A DNA stretch of 64,000 bases from the NCBI RefSeq assembly GCF_037126465.1, contig NW_026999450.1:248001-312000 (forward strand), in the 5' to 3' direction. Both the position numbers and the translations under genes were made by a program. Position 1 is the stretch's first letter. Each line of letters begins with the position of its first letter. The DNA comes from Ornithodoros turicata. Taxonomy: Eukaryota > Arthropoda > Arachnida > Ixodida > Argasidae. Positions 22,700 through 33,468 of this stretch are shown here, one piece after another. The notes beneath the pieces are model-generated. The model saw only the letters and a list, made by a program, of their open reading frames with translations, did no database searches and was not told the origin of the DNA.

Positions 22700-23761
22700 G
22701 TGGGCAAGTCTCTACTACCAAAACGTGCGTGGTTTGGGTACGAAGAGTTCGAGCTTTTTGTCCGCTGTGTGTGAGTGCGAATACGACATCATTTGTCTTT
22801 CTGAAACCTGGTTAAATGACTCTATCCCGAACAGCGCCTATTTTCCCGATTGCTATAGTGTGTACCGTTCAGATCGTGTTGTTCCTGGGAAAGCTACTGC
22901 ACGTGGCGGTGGGTGCCTAATTGCAGTGTCAAATGCCTACAAAGTTATACGTCGCTGCGACTTGGAGCAATACCCTGAGTCGGTATGGATAGAAATTCAT
23001 CGCCTCAATGACCCCAACTTAATTGTGGGTGTTCACTACTTCCCACCATTGTTTATCCGTCAGAACTCTCCCAGTACCTTCTGTCCCTGGAGCCATTACT
23101 TGACAGACACTGTGCCATCTTGATGTTAGGTGATTTCAATCTACCTCATTTCGAAGCTCAACAACTTTCCTCTGCCGTTCCTCAACCGTCTTCCGGTTTA
23201 AACGGTGTAAACTGTCTTCGCGACTTTGCCGATTTCATGTCGCTCTCCCAAGTTAACACTGCCCCCAACCATAGGGGACAATTCCTTGATCTTTGTTTCG
23301 TCCGCTCGGCCAACTTTACGTCTGTTAGGCCTGCTTCCCCGTTGATACCGCCAGACAAACATCACCCCCCTTTTGCAGTGTCCGTGCCTACTTCTTTCAG
23401 TAATCATCATGTAGCATCCGATACTTTCGATCTTCGTCGAGGTGATTACGTCGGTCTATATCATCATCTCGCAGCTGCTAATTTTGAACCCGTATTCAAT
23501 GCCACCGATGCGAACAGTGCTGCTGTTTTATTTACGGATATTGTTCATGCAGGTATAAGTTCCTTTGTCCCCAATCAGACCATACATAAAGTTCATAGAT
23601 ACCCTACTTGGTTCTCGAAGGAGACCAGGTCTTACCTAAAGAAGAAAAAATTCCACCACCGGCAATTCAAAAAGCATAACTCCATAACCCACTACATACT
23701 ATTAGCTCACTACCGGACACTCTTTAAGCAGGCACAATCACGTGACTATGCTAATCGCATC
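22671..23761 (+). pseudogene. LINE C endonuclease (first copy, cut by LINE E)
   Basis: APE endonuclease motifs: LYYQNVRGL (Asn), CLSETWLND (Glu), ARGGGCLIAV, VGVHYFPP, MLGDFNLPHF (Asp-Asn) near 23123, LDLCFVRS and DKHHPPFAVS (terminal His). One frameshift near 23046 moves the reading from the 22671 frame to the 23120 frame; on the second frame YPSELSQYLLSLEPLLDRHC continues correctly. The frame runs into LINE E at 23762 and ends in foreign sequence. The part from 23114 is repeated without difference at 25564-26211. Confidence 0.85.
23114..23761 (+). repeat. 648-bp perfect direct repeat, left copy
   Basis: Identical, as far as I can compare line by line, to 25564-26211 (constant offset 2450). 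The pair flanks LINE E exactly: the repeat ends where the TTTC tail begins. Confidence 0.95.
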
Positions 23762-25563
23762 TTTCTTTCTTTCTTTCTTTATTTACCCTCAAGTCACATG
23801 GAATTACAGAGGGGAGTGGGAGGAAGCAAATGAAAAAAAAACAAAAACAAAAACAAAGTTACACATAAAATACGTCGTGCAGTAAGGAACGAAATCTTGT
23901 TGAGTCCCGGACCACTGCGATGGCCGCAGGTAGGTCATTCCAGTCATTTGCTGTCTTGGGAACGAATGAGTTCTGGAAATGATTAGTTCGACTAAAGGGA
24001 ATGAGGACTTTCTCAGGATGATCCAAGTACCTAGATATGCGGTGAGGAGGAGAAAAAAGAGAATACCTGGGAAGAGTGTCATTATAGTAGATTTTATGAA
24101 ACAGCAACAGACGAGAGAGTTTACGGCGTAGAGAAAGAGGTGGTAGAGAGGCGCGACATTTGAGCTCGCTGACGCTGGAATGACGTGAGTAATCAGAAAA
24201 AATGAAGCGAACAGCCCTGTTCTGTACAGATTCTAATTTCCGAATGAGGTGATCCTGGTAAGGATCCCAAATAGACGCCGCGTATTCAATTTTAGAGCGA
24301 ACTAGTGTGGTGTAGAGTTGAAGCTTCAGTTCGATAGGTGCTTTGGAGTAGTTACGTTTGATGAAGCCTAGCATCTGGTTAGATTTCAAGCATACATGAT
24401 TAATGTGAAGATCCCATGTGAGGTTGTTAGTTATATGAACACCCAAATATTTATATGAACTTACATTGTCAAGTACGATATTATCTAGAGAATAAGTGTT
24501 GAGCGTATGGTTAGTGCGACATAATGACATGTGTTTGCACTTGTTAATGTTCAATGGCATAAGCCAAGTGTTACACCAGCAAGAAATGGCATGGAGATCA
24601 CTTTGCAAGGCAGATTTATCAGAGGGGGATGTAACTGTACGATAGATCACACAGTCGTCCGCAAAGAGTCTAATGGTTGATGAAATGGCATGCGGTAAGT
24701 CATTAATGTAAATTAGGAACAGAAGTGGGCCGAGAACAGAACCTTGTGGAACTCCAGATAAGACAGATGTAGTTGAGGAAGTGGTGTTATTTGCATAGAC
24801 AAATTGAGTTCTGTTGTGAAGAAAGTCCCCAATCCATGCGAGTAAATTTGGATCAATTCTTAGGAGAGACAGTTTATGAAGGAGAAGATGATGAGGAACT
24901 TTATCGAAGGCTTTGCGGAAGTCAATGAATATGACGTCTGTTTGGGAACCAGCGTGTATAGATGAAAATAAGTCATAGGTGAAGTAAGCTAGTTGCGTTT
25001 CGCATGAGAGACCACGGCGAAAACCGTGTTGTACGTTAGAGAAGTATGAATTGGATTCAAGGAATTTAATGAGATTTGAGTAAACTACGTGCTCGAGTAA
25101 CTTGCAAGGAACTGACGTTAATGAAATGGGCCTGTAGATACCTGGGTCGTGTTTGCTACCTGACTTGTAAACTGGAATCACCTTCGCAACCCTCCAGTCG
25201 TCCGGGACTCTACCAGAGAGCAAACTATGCGAAAACAGTTTAAACAATAGAACACTAGATATATCCTTCGTGTTTTTCAAGAACTTGGTTGTAATGTTAT
25301 CGATCCCGCAACTAGACGAGAGTTTTGATTTGTCTATAAGTTTATGAATGCCTATTACATCAAGGGCCAGAGGATCCATAGGAAATACGATAGCAGGGGA
25401 TGTAACATTAACATGTGGTGTCCCCAGATAGTCAGAAACAGTAAACGATTTTGTGAACCCGTCGTTCAGAACAGCTGGACACAAGGTAGCAGGTACACTT
25501 ACTCCGTCAAGAACTAAATTTACTGTTCGGCCAGTGTTCGGTTACTCTTCGTTTTACTGTTCG
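23762..25563 (-). mobile_element. LINE E: 5'-truncated, recently inserted non-LTR element
   Basis: 1802 bp on the minus strand inserted in LINE C. The 3' end is the (TTTC)n tract at 23762-23780, preceded (reading minus) by a CCCTC...GAGGG hairpin and AATAAAG. The 5' end lies about 25485-25520 and is followed by about 45 bp of filler in which CTGTTCGGCCA occurs twice (about 25523 and 25557), reaching into the flank. The endonuclease is missing. The reverse transcriptase frame is undamaged, so the insertion is young. An older relative is at 3320-3838. Confidence 0.92.
23859..25484 (-). CDS. LINE E reverse transcriptase, open but 5'-truncated
   Basis: A 541-codon frame without stop or shift. 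Motifs: CGIDNITTKFLKN, VAKVIPVYKSGS, YRPISLTSVPCKLLEHVV, VQHGFRRGLSCETQLAYF, motif A FIDFRKAFDKVPHH, LSGVPQGSVLGPLLF, catalytic IRLFADDCVIYR (FADD rather than YADD), YKYLGVHITNNLTWD, then the C-terminal thumb and the conserved tail NDWNDLPAAI. It would copy LINE RNA, but its own ORF2 N-terminus with the endonuclease is lost, so the Met used here is an accident of truncation and the protein is unlikely to support transposition alone. It lies antisense within LINE C. The intact frame with the flanking 648-bp repeat indicates recent arrival. Confidence 0.88.
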   Translation of the reverse strand: MCPAVLNDGFTKSFTVSDYLGTPHVNVTSPAIVFPMDPLALDVIGIHKLIDKSKLSSSCGIDNITTKFLKNTKDISSVLLFKLFSHSLLSGRVPDDWRVAKVIPVYKSGSKHDPGIYRPISLTSVPCKLLEHVVYSNLIKFLESNSYFSNVQHGFRRGLSCETQLAYFTYDLFSSIHAGSQTDVIFIDFRKAFDKVPHHLLLHKLSLLRIDPNLLAWIGDFLHNRTQFVYANNTTSSTTSVLSGVPQGSVLGPLLFLIYINDLPHAISSTIRLFADDCVIYRTVTSPSDKSALQSDLHAISCWCNTWLMPLNINKCKHMSLCRTNHTLNTYSLDNIVLDNVSSYKYLGVHITNNLTWDLHINHVCLKSNQMLGFIKRNYSKAPIELKLQLYTTLVRSKIEYAASIWDPYQDHLIRKLESVQNRAVRFIFSDYSRHSSVSELKCRASLPPLSLRRKLSRLLLFHKIYYNDTLPRYSLFSPPHRISRYLDHPEKVLIPFSRTNHFQNSFVPKTANDWNDLPAAIAVVRDSTRFRSLLHDVFYV

Positions 25564-26211
25564 GCCATCTTGATGTTAGGTGATTTCAATCTACCTCATT
25601 TCGAAGCTCAACAACTTTCCTCTGCCGTTCCTCAACCGTCTTCCGGTTTAAACGGTGTAAACTGTCTTCGCGACTTTGCCGATTTCATGTCGCTCTCCCA
25701 AGTTAACACTGCCCCCAACCATAGGGGACAATTCCTTGATCTTTGTTTCGTCCGCTCGGCCAACTTTACGTCTGTTAGGCCTGCTTCCCCGTTGATACCG
25801 CCAGACAAACATCACCCCCCTTTTGCAGTGTCCGTGCCTACTTCTTTCAGTAATCATCATGTAGCATCCGATACTTTCGATCTTCGTCGAGGTGATTACG
25901 TCGGTCTATATCATCATCTCGCAGCTGCTAATTTTGAACCCGTATTCAATGCCACCGATGCGAACAGTGCTGCTGTTTTATTTACGGATATTGTTCATGC
26001 AGGTATAAGTTCCTTTGTCCCCAATCAGACCATACATAAAGTTCATAGATACCCTACTTGGTTCTCGAAGGAGACCAGGTCTTACCTAAAGAAGAAAAAA
26101 TTCCACCACCGGCAATTCAAAAAGCATAACTCCATAACCCACTACATACTATTAGCTCACTACCGGACACTCTTTAAGCAGGCACAATCACGTGACTATG
26201 CTAATCGCATC
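25564..26211 (+). repeat. 648-bp perfect direct repeat, right copy
   Basis: Identical counterpart of 23114-23761. LINE C sequence continues from here to its 3' end. Confidence 0.95.
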
Positions 26212-27972
26212 AAATCCATTGAAATGGATCTCAAGAGTAATCCTAAACAATTTTGGAAACACATGCGTCTTTCCAAAAACGAAAACAGTGTATGCGCTTT
26301 GAACACTAACGGTGGGGTATCTTCTAACCCAACCTCGATGTCTCAGCTCTTCGCTACACTTTTTTCTTCAATATATAAACGCGGTAATGCACAGCCAATT
26401 GCGAATTCGAGCTCCGTGTCGAACGCATCTTATCACCTTCCTTGTATAGCAGTGTCCCACGAGGAGGTCATCGCAGCTATTCGGAAGCTAAAACCTACTT
26501 TGACCCCAGGGGCCGACAAAATTCCTGCAGTATTCGTTAAAGCCTACGGTGACCTCTTTGCACCCGTCCTCCTTCATGTATTGAACCTGTCTCGACGAGA
26601 CTCTGTGTTCCCCACCTGCTGGAAAACTTCGGTTGTCGTACCAGTCCACAAGTCTGGCGATCCTTTAAATGTGTCAAACTATCGTCCTGTCAGTCTACTG
26701 TGGGCGTTTTCAAAGGTGTTTGAGCAGGTAATCTATGATCGCACGTTTTCTTTTCTCAAGTCGCAGATATGTGAACAACAACATGGTCTTATGCCAGGCA
26801 GATCCACTGTCACCAATCTTGTATCGTTTATGTCCGTCGTGGCTCCTTGTGTCTCAGAACGAGAACAAGTAGATTCAATTTATTTCGACATTTCAAAGGC
26901 ATTTCACATGATGGACCATACTATTTTACTTCACAAATTTCATATGACTGGTCTAGAAAACGCCCTCATTGCTTTCTACCTTTCGTTTCTGAGTAACAGA
27001 TGCTGTGTCGTAAAGGTTCACGGTGCCTTTTCTTCTCCTTACTTTACCCCTTCAGGTGTTCCTCAAGGCTCAGTTCTGGGGCCGCTCCTTTTCAATGTAT
27101 TTATTAATGACTTAGCTGGGCATATTCGTCATTCTCATGTTCTTCAGTACGCCGATGACGTGAGGATATTTAAAGTTATCCACGACCCAAATGACGTTCA
27201 TAAGCTACAAACTGACGTTTCTTCTGTAATTGAATGGTGCTCTAAAAATGGGATGACTATTAATCCATTGAAGACGAAACATGTGACTTACTCAAGAAAA
27301 ACTAACATAATATGCAATACATACATGTGTTCCTATGCCATCAAGCGTATCGATGTACTGAAGGATTTGGGGGTAATTTTCGACTCCCAGCTGCGTTTTC
27401 ATGATCATGTCTCTTACGTACGGTCTTCAGCTCTCAATATTCTTGGCTTGCTCACATATACATGCAAAATCTTTTCCACACACTCTGTATTTCTTCACCT
27501 GTATCGTTCCTTAATTTTACCGCGACTGGAATACGCGTCTCCAGTGTGGGACTCTCTTTCCTGCACTGACTCGTCACGGATTGAATCTGTCCAGAAGAAA
27601 TTTCTACACATTGTACATAGCGTATTCTTAAGAAAAAGCCCTCACTTTACAATGTATGTCTATACTGAGATAATCTCATTTCTTAGCCTCCAACCACTCT
27701 GAACGCGACGCCGTTTCCATGATATTGTGCACTGTTATAAGATCTTACACAGTTTTCTCGATACACCATCTTTATTACATCAGCCTCATATCGCCGTACC
27801 TGTCAATGTAACCCGACACACGAATATATTGTACTTATCCCACCATATGCCTGCAAATCCGATCGTACGTATTCAGCAAATGACGAACGCAATTCACCCC
27901 TCTGTTGATATCTTTACCTCCCATTCAAACGTTTTTGAAACTCTACTCTTGCGTTCACTCAGTAACACATGA
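25564..27972 (+). pseudogene. LINE C endonuclease end (second copy) and reverse transcriptase
   Basis: An open frame of 749 codons (25453-27702) begins in LINE E/filler sequence and enters LINE C at ILMLGDFNLPHF. After the second copy of the endonuclease C-terminus come the reverse-transcriptase motifs SNYRPVSLLWAFSKVFEQVI, EQQHGLMPGRSTVTNLVSF, motif A YFDISKAFHMMDHT (H replaces the usual D after F), PSGVPQGSVLGPLLF, catalytic LQYADDVRIFK and VLKDLGVIFDSQ. A shift near 27690 moves the last part to 27727-27972 (HCYKILHSFLDTPSLL). Only that shift and the truncated 5' end spoil the enzyme region. The upstream 25453 start is artificial. Confidence 0.88.
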
Positions 27973-28156
27973 AGTTGTACAGTTTTTTTCCCCTTTTAGT
28001 ACTATGTACTATGTGTATATTAGTACTATGTGTGTATATATTTGTAAATACGGCATTGTCTGCGTGCGCCAACACCAAGGCTTCGGCTGTTCTTGGGCAC
28101 ATTAATAGAGGTATTATTATTATTATTATTATTACTATTATTATTACTATTATTAT

Positions 28157-28345
28157 GCGTTCTTAATGTTCTTCCACGCGTTCTTACAATCCGTAGCGGT
28201 GTTAAGACTCGCGGAGAGGAGAAGGCCTGCACTAGTGCTGCACTTCGATATTCGTTTCGCGGCGGCACCTAGTGCTGCGCTAGTTCGATACTGGCCCTGC
28301 ACCGCACGGAACTGGGTCAGGGAGTGCAGGCCTAATCGAACGTAC
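28157..28345. other. Short unassigned stretch with an inverted repeat
   Basis: AGGCCTGCACT (28223-28233) and its exact complement AGTGCAGGCCT (28323-28333) lie 89 bp apart around a segment with repeated AGTGCTGC. It may be a small MITE remnant; no gene seen. Confidence 0.4.
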
Positions 28346-28851
28346 CTGAAGTTTAGCTTTGACTTGCGGGAAAAAAAGGAAAAAAAACACATGTATCGGT
28401 GACGCAATCGGAACTGCCCTTATCTCGGGCTGCATTTTCTGTTTTCTTTTAATCTTTTTCCAGGACGCAAGAGGCGCTAGTGTGCTCTTTCACCCTCTCA
28501 CATTGGAAGTGAAAGAAAGAAGGGTCTACGAAGATGAGCAATGAAAAAATGAAAAAAATGGTGTTGCTTCACGATTTTTCTTGCGGTCGATCTGCCGAAA
28601 GGATTTATATTCTAAAAACGGCTACGATATCAGGTGACCGAAAAGAACAGATGTCCTCATTGGGACAACTTCGTAGCTTTTATAACTAAAAAGGTAATTA
28701 ACGATTTTTAGGTAATTAGTCATTCGACAGTCCCGCAGCAGATGGCCAAGAACGTCCGCCGGCCCAGAGATGATAGAAGTGCAAACAGCATGTCTATAGC
28801 GCCCAGAGTTATTTTATGATAATCTGTATCGAAGAAAAAAGACACCCTATA
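28346..28851 (-). mobile_element. Foldback DNA-element fragment (inverted relative to 11087)
   Basis: Carries the family landmarks in reverse: TCACATTGGAAGTGAAAGAA, GGCTACGATATCAGGTGACC, TCATTGGGACAACTTCGTAG, CTAATTACC-type AT-rich block and, at the end, ACACCCTATA. Matches 11087-11483 and the arms at 47079-47893. No coding capacity. Confidence 0.7.
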
Positions 28852-30016
28852 TAGTTAGGATTTGTCTGCTACTGCAATTCGCCGTTCCGCGAATTCAAGA
28901 ACCCGCAAGGGATTGCAGCTCAGTTGCGACCTGCTGAGCTGAATATTTCGACAAAAAGTGCAACACGCTTTCCAGAGAATCAGTCTTGAGAAAGACTGGA
29001 ACCGTTTTGCGCTTTATTTCCAAGTTTTTCCTTTTAGTACGCGGGGACATACAATCACCACTCGCAGACGACAGCTGTTCGTCTTCATGGCCACGACCGG
29101 TGCAAGCATGGTCGTGATTGGCTGCCGCCGTTGAAAACACGATCCTGATTGGCTGACTATTAGTTGTTGCGTCACTTCGGCGAGTAAGCAGGCTTTCTTT
29201 ATTTAGGCGGAGTTGCCATGACCCGGTTTGCGGTTGTGTCGCACGCAAATCATGTGACTTCAGAGCGAGGACACTGTGCTTCGTCTACTGCAATGCAAAC
29301 GTATATCACCCGCGCTCGACAGGCACAAAACAGTCTTGGACCGTTCGCCCAAAAAATATGTATCGCGAGAAGGGAATCAATTGCGGTCCGTGTTACCTGC
29401 CGTTAAATCCCTCACCAAGGTTCTCGGCAGTTGTACCAAACGATCCTTCGGAATACACATTAAAGAATGGACTATTTCTGAGAAAGCGTATGGCAAGCGC
29501 AACCAACCGGTGGCAGCCGTCATCGTTGGGAGAGACCACTGGCTTCAACGTGACGTCGGCGTTTGAGGTCTGGCTATGACGGCGCATTGTACTCGTAATC
29601 ATCAAAATGCCGTTTTCACTCGCCCCACTCTGTTCTTGTAATATTCTCGTGCCAGTTTCCCACAGCGACGTACCAGTGCTTATGAACGTCGCCATGACTA
29701 CTGCTTGGAAAACACGACGTTCGACATCCTGCCGCTAGGGGAGCCGAGAATATGAAAACGGCTCCTCTGTTCTCGGGCTCCCACAAGTTGAGGTGCAGCG
29801 AATAAATGCGATAAGACCTGCTGACTAAAAAAGTACAAGGAAGGGAGTTTTATCGCTTTGAACAGATCACCAGCCCGCCCAGATTTTAGCGTTGATCAAA
29901 CCGTACATCACGTATTATCCGCGAAGCCAAACCCTAAATCTTTTGAACCCCTCTGGGGAACTGTCCCCACTCGCACGTGGTGGTACTTTCAGATGCAGCA
30001 GTGGTACGAATTTGCC
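28852..30016. other. No gene recognised
   Basis: Several medium frames (28895-29248 minus, 29276-29566 plus, 29393-29695 minus) overlap one another. None has a domain or splice pattern I recognise. The minus frame 28895-29248 has the most protein-like composition but no support. Confidence 0.3.
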
Positions 30017-30024
30017 ATAGAAAC

Positions 30025-30818
30025 TAGAGCTGTGCGAATAGCAAAATTTCCATTGCGAATAGTTTACGAATATTTCACTTACACCGCGAATCGAATCCGA
30101 ATAATTTCTTCAGATAGCGAATCGAATTCGAATAATCAGAAAAGTCCCAATTCGAATAATTTCCAATACCTCGTGGTGAAATATTTTGTGGCGTTGTGCT
30201 CATTAGATGATGTTCTGCTCCAAACATGTGAGCCTATGGGAGAATGGTCCCTCTGTGTTGTGTATGGTAGACTGCATTAGTGGGATGAACTGCATTGAGA
30301 GTTAGTCAACATGTTCCATGCAGCCTGCTTTGTGTGCATCTCCTAATTTCTATGTTTACATTGTGAATTTCCTGTAGATTGTTTAGAAACTGCTCATGAT
30401 ATCCTCATGTGTTACTGAACATAACTCTGAAAGTTGGGAGTACATTTACTGGAACCTGTAATGCCCAGAGTACAGTGTTGACCATTAGCTCACAAAATTT
30501 GTAGGCTTTAATGACAGAATATTGTAAACAGTGTAAAGCGGGCTTCACGTAACGCTCGAGTGTAATTAAGTGAAGCAGACTTGCAGCATGGAGCTGCACG
30601 CCAAAAGAACAATGGCGGTAACGTGAAGTGGGCTTCACCTAACTCTTGGATGTAATGACGCGAAGCCCACTTGCAAAATGGCGATAGCGGTACCTATTGC
30701 CAGTAGTATTCGAAAAATATTCGAGAATTTCGAATACTGAAAATAGGTTGCGAATAGCATTCGAACAGCGTAAGATACTCGTTTGATATTCGAAATTCTG
30801 GATATTCGCACAGCTCTA
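30025..30818. mobile_element. 794-bp hAT-type MITE with 8-bp target duplication
   Basis: Terminal inverted repeats of at least 16 bp (TAGAGCTGTGCGAATA left; complement at right). Flanked by the perfect 8-bp direct repeat ATAGAAAC (30017-30024 and 30819-30826), the hAT hallmark. The inside is rich in CGAATA motifs near both ends and has no transposase. A GGGCTTCAC(G/C)TAAC block is repeated near 30541 and 30629. Confidence 0.9.
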
Positions 30819-30826
30819 ATAGAAAC

Positions 30827-31437
30827 CCATCTTGCGAAAAATTCACGTGACCTCCTGCGCTGGACCAATGACTGAGGACTAGCTACCCTATTTTCTTTTC
30901 CTTCTTTGATTATGTTACCAGCGACGTAAAATGACGCGCGCTTTCTCTCGTCTGATTTCCTCCTTTCGGCTCGGCTTCCAGTCTTCTGTTGTTCTTTCTT
31001 GTTTGGCTCTTTCGTGATTTTTTAGCTCGCTTCCTTCGAAGGTAGTGGGAGTTACAGAAAAACGACGGGGCCTTGACTGTTTTTATCACATTAAGTATTT
31101 TACTCTGCGGTATACATTTATGCAGGTCAAACGTACACAGCGTGTTCGCAGTAACGAAAATTATATGACAATATTGCCGTGGAATTTGCTTGAAGAAGCC
31201 TGACGACGTCGGTCTGCCTCGAGCAGGAACTGTGATACTGCTACGGGGGGATGGAGCTTGGAGGCTGCAGGTTTAAAATTAGGATCAGATATATAGCTAC
31301 GCGTGGTGAAAGTTGCATGATGAAAGTGTGCAATATATATAAACACAAACACAAAAGCTGGTATAAAGTGCGAGAAACAATAACGATTACGGTACGGCTG
31401 TGAGAAGCTGGCAGTTATGGGGTGTGATGGGCGACCT

Positions 31438-31477
<40 letters not shown>

Positions 31478-32344
31478 GCTACCTACCACGATATATCCAG
31501 GCAGAATATCCAGACAAACTTGATTTGGAGCTACAGGACAGCTGCTAAGCTAACATCGTCGGATAAAACTTATCGAGCTATATCACGTACAATCACAGAC
31601 ATAACGTGTGTCATTCCTTTAGACAGAACGATCGCAACATTAACATGATATTGCTTTACGAAAAGAGATCGCAACTGCGAAGCTACGCGGTCGGTCACAG
31701 CGTAGTCCGGGATTTACAGTGAGTGTTGTGCCCCTTATCCACAAAACGCGAAGTGAATGCGGTGTTGTAAGGCAACAAACAATTCAAATCAGTTACCTGT
31801 CGTTGACCGGGCGTCAGAAGAATGAGGCGTTCCGACTCCCGAATATTTTCTCGTTTCTACACGAAGAAGCAGAAATGTGCAGAAATGGCGATCTTCCCTG
31901 GCGGCTGTGACTTTTGCAAAACACTGACATGGTCCGGCCAGAGCTTTCAAACATAGGAATTCGTATAAAAACCGCTATCCGCAACTTTACGCTACGATGT
32001 CGCCGCCACGCTGGCGAAGCGGTAACTGCCCCTTTAAGCTTGTGTTCCAGACGATCACAACTTGCGTCCGCAGCTGCACCTGGTATATAATTGCTGACAG
32101 AAAAATATCGCGTTAGACTAATGGAAGAATAGGAAAAAGCAGAAGCTCAGAACAGAACAGAAAAAGCAGAACTGAAAAACCACCACCAACGAAAACTGTC
32201 CGTTTAAAAGGAATAAGATGTTTTGTGCTCCATAGTGCGTCTACCGTGCTGCTGTGAGAAGAGCATACTTGTGCACGTTACTCGAAAATAATAATTGATT
32301 ACCGTTACTCCTACGGAAAAAGTAGTTCATCACCGTTACCAATT
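30827..32344. other. No gene; one (TA)n microsatellite
   Basis: A TA dinucleotide run lies at about 31444-31472. The remaining sequence has short frames only (31400-31648, 31719-31910 plus), with no motif or internal repeat. Confidence 0.35.
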
Positions 32345-32692
32345 GCTCTGCTTTATCTCCTCCTCTTGATTATGATCTACCACAGTCGACGGCGGAAACG
32401 AAGCTGGAACGACGGCAAGACGTGTCGTTAGAGCTTCCCGTATAGTTCCGTGGAAGACAGGTGGGCAAAATTGATGCACAGACTGTGTGGCGCTGCTCAT
32501 GATCGTAGTTGTTTCGCGACGTTAAGCCACGAAATACTTATACCTGTATCCCTGTGAAGAATCATGACGTCGCTCGCTTTGGACAAATACATGGAGACAG
32601 ACCATGCGTCACGCGCCACATCGAAGATGTTTACCTGTTGAAACAATCGATGCGATTGGAAGTCCCATGCACGTCCCTCAGTATACAAAGGG
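32345..32692. repeat. Dispersed repeat, diverged copy of the 49.9-kb unit
   Basis: Shares ordered blocks with 49850-50095: a TATCTCCTCCT start, GCTCG(C/T)TTTGGAACAA-like segment, CCATGCGT(C/T)ACG, TTACCTGTTGAAACAATCGA and TGCACGTCCC(C/T)CAGTA. Probably part of a non-autonomous DNA element family whose right part is duplicated at 61748-62680. Confidence 0.6.
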
Positions 32693-33027
32693 TGTTTCAC
32701 TTATAGTGTCACAAAAATAGTACATTCTGCGTGTCTAAAAAGTATGAAGGCAACGGCGTTTATCTTCGGCGAACTTTTGCCATGATCTGCGAGGACCTTG
32801 ATCCAATTTCAGTCGCGAGAAATTGCATTTTCTGAATTGAACTACAAAATTTGCGAAGCCAATGGCACGTTTTCTTCTTTTTCTTGCCGACAATAGAAAG
32901 CGCATCTTGGATTTACCCCATTTCATCACAAAGTACATTGGCTACTACACCGGTAATAGCTGGAAAGAAATTGAGGAAAGCTGTCGTTTCGAGACGCCCT
33001 AATTGTCGGTCGCGCTCGGTCTTCCAA
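32693..33027. other. No gene recognised
   Basis: Overlapping short frames on both strands (32735-32938 minus, 32851-33084 plus); nothing identifiable. Confidence 0.3.
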
Positions 33028-33468
33028 TGGCGAATTCGGGTGGTCATTTCGTGGCAACTTTTTTTGCCACATCCCGAGCAGTGATGTTCGCTTGGTCAAA
33101 GCGAAGCAATCTCGCATGTTAGCGTGGCGCGTTCCGAGCGCTCGGAATTTGCTAGCTAGCACTTTTTTCGCCCGGGCTCCAACTATATCCCAACTATGCC
33201 CAACTATATCCGGTGTCGTCACATCCGCACTGCAACGGTGGAGAGTGCCCTCATTGGCTCGCACGTCGAAATCCACGTGCTTCAGCAGACGACGGAACCC
33301 GAAGACGGGCGACCGCGATGCCCCTAGCGTGATCCAAGGAACTAAAACCGGTCGATTCCTGTCACTTATGTTCAGGTGGCAACGGTCACGTGATCCATCT
33401 CTGGCGCCAACCTAGCAATTTCCGAGCGCTAGGCCGTGTGGCCATGAAATGAGCCCCCGAATTCGCCA
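33028..33468. mobile_element. 441-bp MITE with about 31-bp terminal inverted repeats
   Basis: TGGCGAATTCGGGTGGTCAT at the left mirrors the right end (complement TGGCGAATTCGGGGGCTCAT), with a few mismatches over 31 bp. Includes three close copies of CCAACTAT(A/G) near 33179-33210. No clear target duplication; superfamily undecided. Confidence 0.75.

Larger units (their letters stand above)
22183..28156 (+). mobile_element. LINE C: non-LTR retrotransposon interrupted by LINE E
   Basis: 5'-truncated in ORF1, followed by ORF2 (from 22671) and a 3' UTR with a CCAAG...CTTGG hairpin (28075-28096) and an (ATT)n tail with ACT interruptions (28112-28156). LINE E (23762-25563) lies inside it, and 648 bp of C are present on both sides of E. 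Subtracting E and one repeat leaves about 3.5 kb. The reverse transcriptase differs clearly from A, B and E. Confidence 0.9.

Noticed and set aside
25453..25563. Upstream start of the 749-codon frame as a real ORF2 start
   Set aside because: These codons lie in LINE E antisense sequence and junction filler; the open frame is accidental.
28895..29248. 117-codon minus frame
   Set aside because: No domain or splice support; overlapped by nothing conserved.
31444..31472. TA run as an origin or promoter element
   Set aside because: A plain dinucleotide microsatellite; no associated gene or element end.
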